Below, in pieces: positions 57,506-64,000 of a stretch of DNA of 64,000 nucleotides (position 1 is its first letter; every line of letters starts with the position of its first letter). The stretch is from Anas platyrhynchos (Eukaryota > Chordata > Aves > Anseriformes > Anatidae). A model generated the notes under the pieces. The model searched no databases and was not told the DNA's origin. It was given only the letters and a program-made list of their open reading frames with translations. The position numbers and the translations under genes were made by a program. The DNA lies in NCBI RefSeq assembly GCF_047663525.1, contig NC_092601.1:19876001-19940000 (forward strand), read 5' to 3'.

Positions 57506-58879
57506 AACCTAGCACCTAACCTAAACTCTTCTTGGAGGCAGGCAGTGCTGAAGTGGAATGGCTGTGGGGCAGAAAGATGAAGAGGCATGCCAGGACCCTT
57601 CAAACAAACCCTTGCTGAAATGGTGGAACAGGAACATGCACAGAGGTCATGAGCTGTCTCATGAGCTTGCTGACTCACTTCCCTATGTCCTAATGAAGTC
57701 AAGTTTAAGCAAAAATCCACAGCTACTTACTATGGCTACTCAGCATGGGTTACTCACTATTTGCGGTAGTAGCACAGGGCTTTTAGGGGAGGCACAGGGG
57801 CACAAGTGGTATTTTCTTCCCCTTCTGCCCCTGCACTGTCCCCTGTGCTCTGGAGGGAATTGTCCTGGAAGGCCTGCATTTGGCTGTAGCAGCCAGGAGA
57901 GCTCTGCTCGGGCAAGGATTGGAAAGCTGTTTGCTGTAGTAGTTCCCCTGCGGAGCCCCAGCTTCACTCTGCTTTTCCCTGTTTTTTGTTTTTTTCCCCT
58001 ACATAGTAACCTTCCCCCCCCATCTGCTTGTTTCTGTTGGATGACTTTCTGTGCTAGGGTGTTCTACCTGTGCTTTTCCCTTCAGTATTACTCTGGTGAA
58101 ATCAAACCACAGCTCTTCAAGCAGAGGGAGCCCTACTCCTGTGCCTTTGCAGAACCCAGAACTTGTGTTAAACATCAGGACTGTCTGGGCAGCTGGCCTG
58201 CTAATCCCCCTATCCTATGTCAGGCACAGTGCATGCATGACTGAAGTGTGATCTAAGTCAGTGTTCCATCTCCCACTTCACATTTGCAATCTAGAGCAAT
58301 TGCTAGGCTATATAACACAGGTATGTTTCAAATGACAAGTTTCTGACTTTACTGGGAGTGTGCAAGAGTTCTGACTTTCAGCAGGCTTCCAGGACTGCCA
58401 GTGTGATGTATTGGCCTGAGTCACACCTCTGAGGGCCTAGTCTGTGTTTGCACAAGCAGCTTATCCTCCCAGGAGAGGAGCTTCAAACCTAGAAGCTGGG
58501 GCCCTGCAGGCCTTTTTAGCTAGTAGGGGGTCCCTACCAGTTCGGTGAATTACCTCTCGCAGTAAATGTATTTTCTTTTTTTTTTTTTTTTTTTGTTCCC
58601 AGTTTGTTTTGAAAGACTGCAATGCAAATGGAGGCTTGTGCTGAGTTTTAGCCTAGTTATAAAGCCATTTATTACTCACTCGTAGTCATTCCCCCTTCAT
58701 ACATATCATCCTTACCTGGCTGCCTACCAAGTATTAGTAACCTGACTCATCATTGTCATGAATGAGTGAAACAGGTTCCTGAGAAAAGCAGGTGTATTCC
58801 CAGTTCAGGAGAAACTAGTTCTGGTTAACTGTTTTACTTTTGCAGAGAATGTCACAGGCTTTTTTTGTTTATTTTGTTT
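57506..58879. other. Intergenic DNA with an unexplained 228-codon open frame
   Basis: No recognised gene. A plus-strand frame is open from an ATG at 57558 to a stop at 58244 (228 codons). The predicted product shows no family I recognise, has a Phe/Pro-rich middle and no obvious signal or membrane pattern. It may be chance. A T-run occurs at about 58578-58594. Confidence 0.4.
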
Positions 58880-59672
58880 TCTAAATGTGAAGTTTAACAA
58901 GAGCAAGTGCTGTATTCTGCACCTGGGAAGGGACAACCCTGGCTCTATGCATGGACTGGGAGATGAGATGCTGGAGAGCAGCCCCGCAGAGAGGGATCTG
59001 GGGGTTTTGGTCGACAGCAAGCTGAACATGAGCCAGCAGTGTGCCCTGGCAGCCAGGAGGGCCAACCATATCCTGGGGTGCATCAAGCACAGCATTGCCA
59101 GACCGTTGAGGGAAGTGATTGTCCTGCTCTGCTCTGAACTGGTGCAGCTTCAACTCGAGTACTCTGTGCAGTTTTGGACACCACAATATAAGAAAGATTA
59201 AAAATAAATAAATAAACTGTTAGAGAGCCTCCAAAGGAGGGCTGTGAAAATGGTAAAGGGTGTGGAGGACAAGACGTATGAGGAACGGCTGAAGTCACTC
59301 GGATTGTTCAGCCTGGAGAAGAGGATACTGAGGGGAGACCACATAACAGTCTACAGCTTCCTCACGAGGGGAGTGGAGGGTCAGGTACTGATCACTTCAC
59401 TCTGGTGACCAGCGATAGGACCCAAGAGAAGGGCTAGAAGCTGCGACAGGGGTGGCTTGGGCTGGATATCAGGAAAAGGTTCTTCACTGAGAGGGTGGTC
59501 AGGCACCAGAACAGGCTCCCCAGGGAAGTGGTCACGACACTGAGCCTGCCAGAGTTCAAAAAGCATTTGGACAACTCTGACAGTCTGATTTTTTGGGTGA
59601 TCTTTTGGGGACACAGGAGGTGGACTTGGTTCTTGTGGTTCCCTTCCAACTCGAGATATTCTGTGATTCTTA
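58880..59672 (+). mobile_element. CR1 LINE, longest young copy in the window
   Basis: About 0.8 kb, plus strand, covering the C-terminal part of the reverse-transcriptase ORF and the 3' UTR. From 58887 it reads [15 protein letters not shown], then [20 protein letters not shown], then [15 protein letters not shown], the characteristic CR1 end region. The frame then breaks at an AATAAATAAATAAA insertion near 59202. The 3' part follows (blocks encoding [20 protein letters not shown]-like and [18 protein letters not shown]-like segments), and a tail ends at ATTCTGTGATTCTT. It is 5'-truncated and inactive. Confidence 0.95.
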
Positions 59673-62600
59673 TCAATGCTCTTTAGAAATATGCACCTAT
59701 ATTGAAAAGGTGTTGACAAATTCCTATCAATCACAAATTTTGTCATTGCCCTTGGAAAACTAATCATAACCCCAAGAGAAGGGTGAGAGAATCATGGAGG
59801 TAGGGGGGTAAGCAGACCTGTGAAACAAGTTCCTGGGGGTAGAGGTAAGTTAACCAGGGCTGGGGGGTGTCCTCAGCTTTTTTTTTTTTTTTTTTTAATA
59901 ACTTTTGTCTGCATCTTGTTATGGAATGTATGTTGTTCAAACAGGTTGCAAGGATGTCTAAGTGCTCATCCATCATAAGCTACTGTGGTGGACCAGACCC
60001 AGTACAGCCACAAACATTATCTAAGAAAACAAGTTCTGTTAGGTGTTGCTTTCCAGCAGCATAGCCAAAAACCAAAGGACTAGAGAACCAGATGTGTAAA
60101 TTCCCCTACCCTGCACTGTAACATTTATCTCTGGCTGTGAAATTATGTGAGAAAGCTCTTTAGTGAATAGAGACTGAGAAGACAGTTTGCTTTCTCCTAG
60201 CCATGTCTTTTTTTGTGGGAAACTCCTTAGCATGATTTTTGCAGTTTGTACATCCGATGTGTGTAAATTTGCATTCAGATGCCTTCACACAGAGTAGGTA
60301 TTTTTCTCAGAGGAACTGTGCCTGTGCAGTGCACATGCATGTGTACACATGCACACAAATATTTCCCACCCTCTGCAGACTGGTAAGAACAAATTCTGGC
60401 CTGGGCTCCCATATGGTGATGTATCATGATTACGTTAACCACAATTTTAATTTTTTTTTCACCACACTACTATTTCTGAGGTAGCCATGCTATGCTGTCA
60501 GATTTTCATGGGATCTTGCAGCCACTGCACAGAGCCTTCAAGGCCCCCCTGCCTAAACTGTGGTGATAGGGTTGGAAGTGAAGCAGTAGCTCAGCAGGAA
60601 TTTGCTGACAACCTGAGGAATGAGACAAATGCACTGGTCTGGTTTTCAGCTACAGCAGTATAATCCTTACTTGGCTCTCAAAGAAGATTGCTCCAAGCAA
60701 AAGAAAACAGCATAGCAAAGAAGAGGGCACCTCTAAGGTACCTCACTAACATACTAATCAAAATTATAGTTTACCAGATTGCTGTACCTCAGTGTGTTTT
60801 CACAGAACTCCTAATAAGAGCTAGCATCAGCACCACTAATTTGCTAAGTCCTGACTACTGTCTGTCCTTTGACAAGCTGAGGAAGCGGTGTTGAGAGGAA
60901 CTTGACATCTCTGTGCTGTACTCTCGCCACAGGTGCTTTGCTCTCTTTGTCTCTTGTGCTGTCCCATTTACATCCTGTCCATTTTCAGGCTTTCTACAGC
61001 ATGGAATTTCCATGCACCCTTATTTCCACCCTTTACAGAAACATTGCAAGATGAAAGAAAAGAAAAACTGACCACAGTCCTGGAATGAACAGAGCAGGAG
61101 AACTGACTGCTGTGGCACTTGTAGCTTCATAGTGAGGAGGAGCAGATGGTTTTTGGTTTGTCTTGTGCTTAGCCAGAACATTTTCTGTATAACTGAACAC
61201 GTACACATTATGTGTTCTGAGAGCAGAGGAGCAATTGTAACAGCAAGAGTTGGAATAGTACCAATATAACCTGTGACATGTCTTTGGTAGAGGGGTGGCC
61301 GTGTTAGACCTCTCCTGGTCCATTAATTGCGGTAGGTGCCCTAAGGAGCTCCTATCTTGGTTGCTGGTTCTGTGATGGATCAGCCGCTCCCATGGTCCTA
61401 TATGTGCTTGTACTGCACTGTATTAAGAGCAAGGCACTCAAAGCAGTGTGGTGTTTGTCCTCTGCTTGAAGGTGACTGAGTCAGTGACTAACATATCACG
61501 GGGACTTTCCTACTTGCTGCTGTTTCCCCAGCTCTTAGACATGGGGGAATTTGCCATAAGCTGAAGAGTTTGAGGTTGGCTGCTTCTCTCCAGCTCAACC
61601 ACTGCTGGTTTCACTTGCAGTAAACCACCCACACAGCAACAAAAATTATAACAGAGTGCGGAAGTACTGGACTGCCTTTTGGGGAAAGAATTTCCACACC
61701 TGGCTCAGGGTTTTAATCAGTCCCATTTTTTTGTCCTAGTGCTGTACATGATTGCTGTGAAAACCAGCTCTGCACTGGCTGTGGTTTGCCCTGAAGATAG
61801 TATTCTTGGTCCATGGTGAGCAGCCAGCAGAGGTCTCAAGGAGACGGCTCAAGCAGGTTTATGTTGTGTTGCATTCACTAACCAATAAACGCAACTGACA
61901 GGCTCTCGGCTTGAAAGTTATACAGGGCAGTTCATTTCTGGTGATTCTGCTCTCCCACTGCTTAGCAGAAGTGCTCCAAGAATACCTAGGCTTCCCTAAT
62001 GCTGCTATACCATGGCCTTATTCTGAGCTGCGGTGGGTCTTCACAACAGACCTTGCCATCCTGAAGCAGTAGGAAGCTTCCCACTTCTGGTCAGATGACC
62101 TCTGCTGTTATTATTTGTCTCAAAAAACCTCCATCTGTGTTCTCCAGTGTGAAGGGCCAACGCATTCACCTGCTGTCCGTGTTGTCTGTATTTAGCATGC
62201 TGTCCGCCATTGCTTCAACTTCTTGCTGCTCCTAGCACATCACTTTCCAGCTTCTGCACACGCACAGTGACCGGGTAAGCAATGTGGAAACTGGGTTGTT
62301 CAGGGTTACTCTTTGCTGATCACAGAACAGCAACTAGGGGAGCCAAGCAGCTTCCTTATTTGAGCAAGAGCTTCACACCACAGCCAAAGCCACAGTAGAG
62401 CATGGAATCCCCCAGTCCCTACATTTTGTAGGAACAGCCTTCAGATTCCTCTTCTTGCTGAGCATTGTAAAAGTTTACCAGTGCTGATTTGGATGCAGAT
62501 GTACTGATGTGACGTGATTTCATTGCATTAGTCCCTGGACTCTAGTGGAGCCAATAACCCTGTGTTTTGGCCTTTTTAGCCTCAAATAAAATAGCTGCTA

Positions 62601-64000
62601 CCTTCTGCCACTTTACTGTGAACTCTTACCAGCTTCAGGGCAAAACCACAGCTTCCAGCAATAGGGACAGTCCCAGGATGGTTTCAAGAAGTCTTCTAGC
62701 TTCCCTGTGCAGAAATGTATTTTGAATTTTTGGAAACATTGGTTACTTTGGAAGAGTCTGTTTCCATGAAAACCTTGCTTATCTCCAGTGTTGTTAATAT
62801 GCCTCAATGTATTGCAAGGTGCTTCTCATAAACTCTGCTTGTTTGTCCATCCCGCATACCTATTCCACTTTTTCTCCTAAGGACATAGTATGTCCCTGCC
62901 AGTGATGTGAGGAGCAGCCAGTTGTGGTAGGACTTCATGGTCTGTGGGTTTGGGAGTGAGCCAGCAACACTACTGGACTCTGTACATGCCATGCGATCAT
63001 CTGTAGCTTGTGACTTGCCACATGGAGGCAGCATGCAGCACAAGCCATTAGCTTTTGCTTTGAAAGTGTTTCCACACTTGCAAGTTGAAAGTAGCTGGTG
63101 TGTTTATCACCCTATTAGAGATACCAAAAGCTGTGCAAGGTACACGGGATTGCTCTACCCAGCCCAGGGCGTGGAAGGCCTGCTGCAAAAACTTGTGGCC
63201 AGGCAGTGTGGGTGTGGCACCCTGATTCTTGACAGCTGTGATAAAACAAAGATTCAAGAGGCTCAGGTGGGGCTCTTGCCATGAAAAGCCATATGCCAGC
63301 AGCAAGCTGTGATGTTGGTGCATCACAGGAAGCAAACAGGATATGCTGATGGATGTTGTCCCTAAATGGGTCAGTTTCTGCTAACCTGCATGAAAGGAAC
63401 AGGGAGCTCTGCCAGCACTAGTGACTCAGGGGAACACTGTGAGAGCATGTGGACTTCCTGACCTCATGCAGGGTCAATGTCATTTGTAAGCACAAACACA
63501 GGGTATGGCCTGAAGTGACTCAGGACCAGCCTGAGACTGGCTGTGATAGGAGACGGAGGAGAGGCTGGGATACATCAGCTGAACAGACATGAAAAGGCTG
63601 ATGCTCAGTTTGTGAAGCTGCAGGAGCCCAGCTGTGGGATGTAGCTCTGATAAACGTTTTTGGGGAGGGGCTGTCTTGTGGGGAATCCAGAGGGATCCAC
63701 GATCTCTGAGGAAGGTGGTGTGGAAGATATCTCAGAGGGAACATACTTTACTGTAGGTTGAATGTACACCAGTCAGGATCCAGTGTAGTAAAGCGAGAAG
63801 AGGGTTCTGGGCACGTCCTTCATGGTGCAGATGAGGGTGATGGGTCTGAGGCTGAGCAGAGCTGTAGGTTTCTGTTCCAGATGGTCCGAGTGAGTTCACA
63901 GGCGCAGTCATTCCTGTTTCTGCTTACCAGCATATATCTGGTGATTTCCTAAGAGAAGATACATGCCTCTGTGTGCTCCCCTCCGTGTGAGCAAGATGTA
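59673..64000. other. Intergenic DNA, no gene recognised
   Basis: No exon series or conserved domain is visible. A poly-T tract lies at 59878-59896. In other amniotes IL21R follows IL4R, but no IL21R coding exon can be recognised before the window ends. Confidence 0.5.
59878..59896. repeat. Poly-T tract (T19)
   Basis: An uninterrupted T run in intergenic DNA. Confidence 0.9.

Noticed and set aside
58887-59201. 104-codon frame as a host gene
   Set aside because: It is the C-terminal end of the CR1 reverse-transcriptase ORF, followed by the CR1 3' region.
59673-64000. Start of IL21R expected by synteny
   Set aside because: No signal-peptide exon, cytokine-receptor cysteine pattern or WSXWS motif could be recognised here.

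Overview
The window is vertebrate nuclear DNA, almost certainly from a bird. It has intron-containing genes with GT-AG splice sites, CpG-island promoters and compact introns. The repeats I can recognise are almost all CR1 LINEs with the typical 3' tail (runs of ATTCTRTG-like octamers), plus one LTR-like element. The species cannot be fixed from the sequence alone. No bacterial, phage or CRISPR-type system is present.

Three genes are supported, in the order known from other amniotes: KDM8 (JMJD5, + strand, coding 26111-31855), NSMCE1 (- strand, coding 33194-40364) and IL4R (+ strand, coding 45227-56283). All coding exons could be joined in frame, giving predicted proteins of 406, 255 and 1023 aa. 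KDM8 and NSMCE1 converge, with 1.3 kb between their stop codons. NSMCE1 and IL4R diverge from a region whose only CpG island lies at about 40900-41760, so a shared bidirectional promoter is likely. Positions 1-25900 and about 56900-64000 hold no gene I can support. They carry CR1 pieces (a 1.2 kb ancient minus-strand copy at 17540-18800, younger copies at 14188, 22745, 23600 and 58880), poly-A/T tracts and microsatellites.

The genes do not form a pathway. KDM8 is a JmjC 2-oxoglutarate oxygenase, NSMCE1 is the RING subunit of the SMC5/6 complex, and IL4R is the alpha chain of the IL-4/IL-13 receptors. Their proximity is conserved synteny.

The most striking content is in and around IL4R. Its cytoplasmic tail contains five head-to-tail 18-residue repeats, each with a Tyr-Lys-Ser-Phe core like the STAT6/IRS docking sites of the receptor. 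An LTR-like element with a sense AATAAA lies in the intron between the WSXWS exon and the transmembrane exon, where it could yield a soluble receptor. The CpG island carries an exact 10-bp tandem repeat with a TGACG half-site in successive units. KDM8 intron 1 is 96 nt, in frame and stop-free, so its retention would insert 32 residues without a frameshift.
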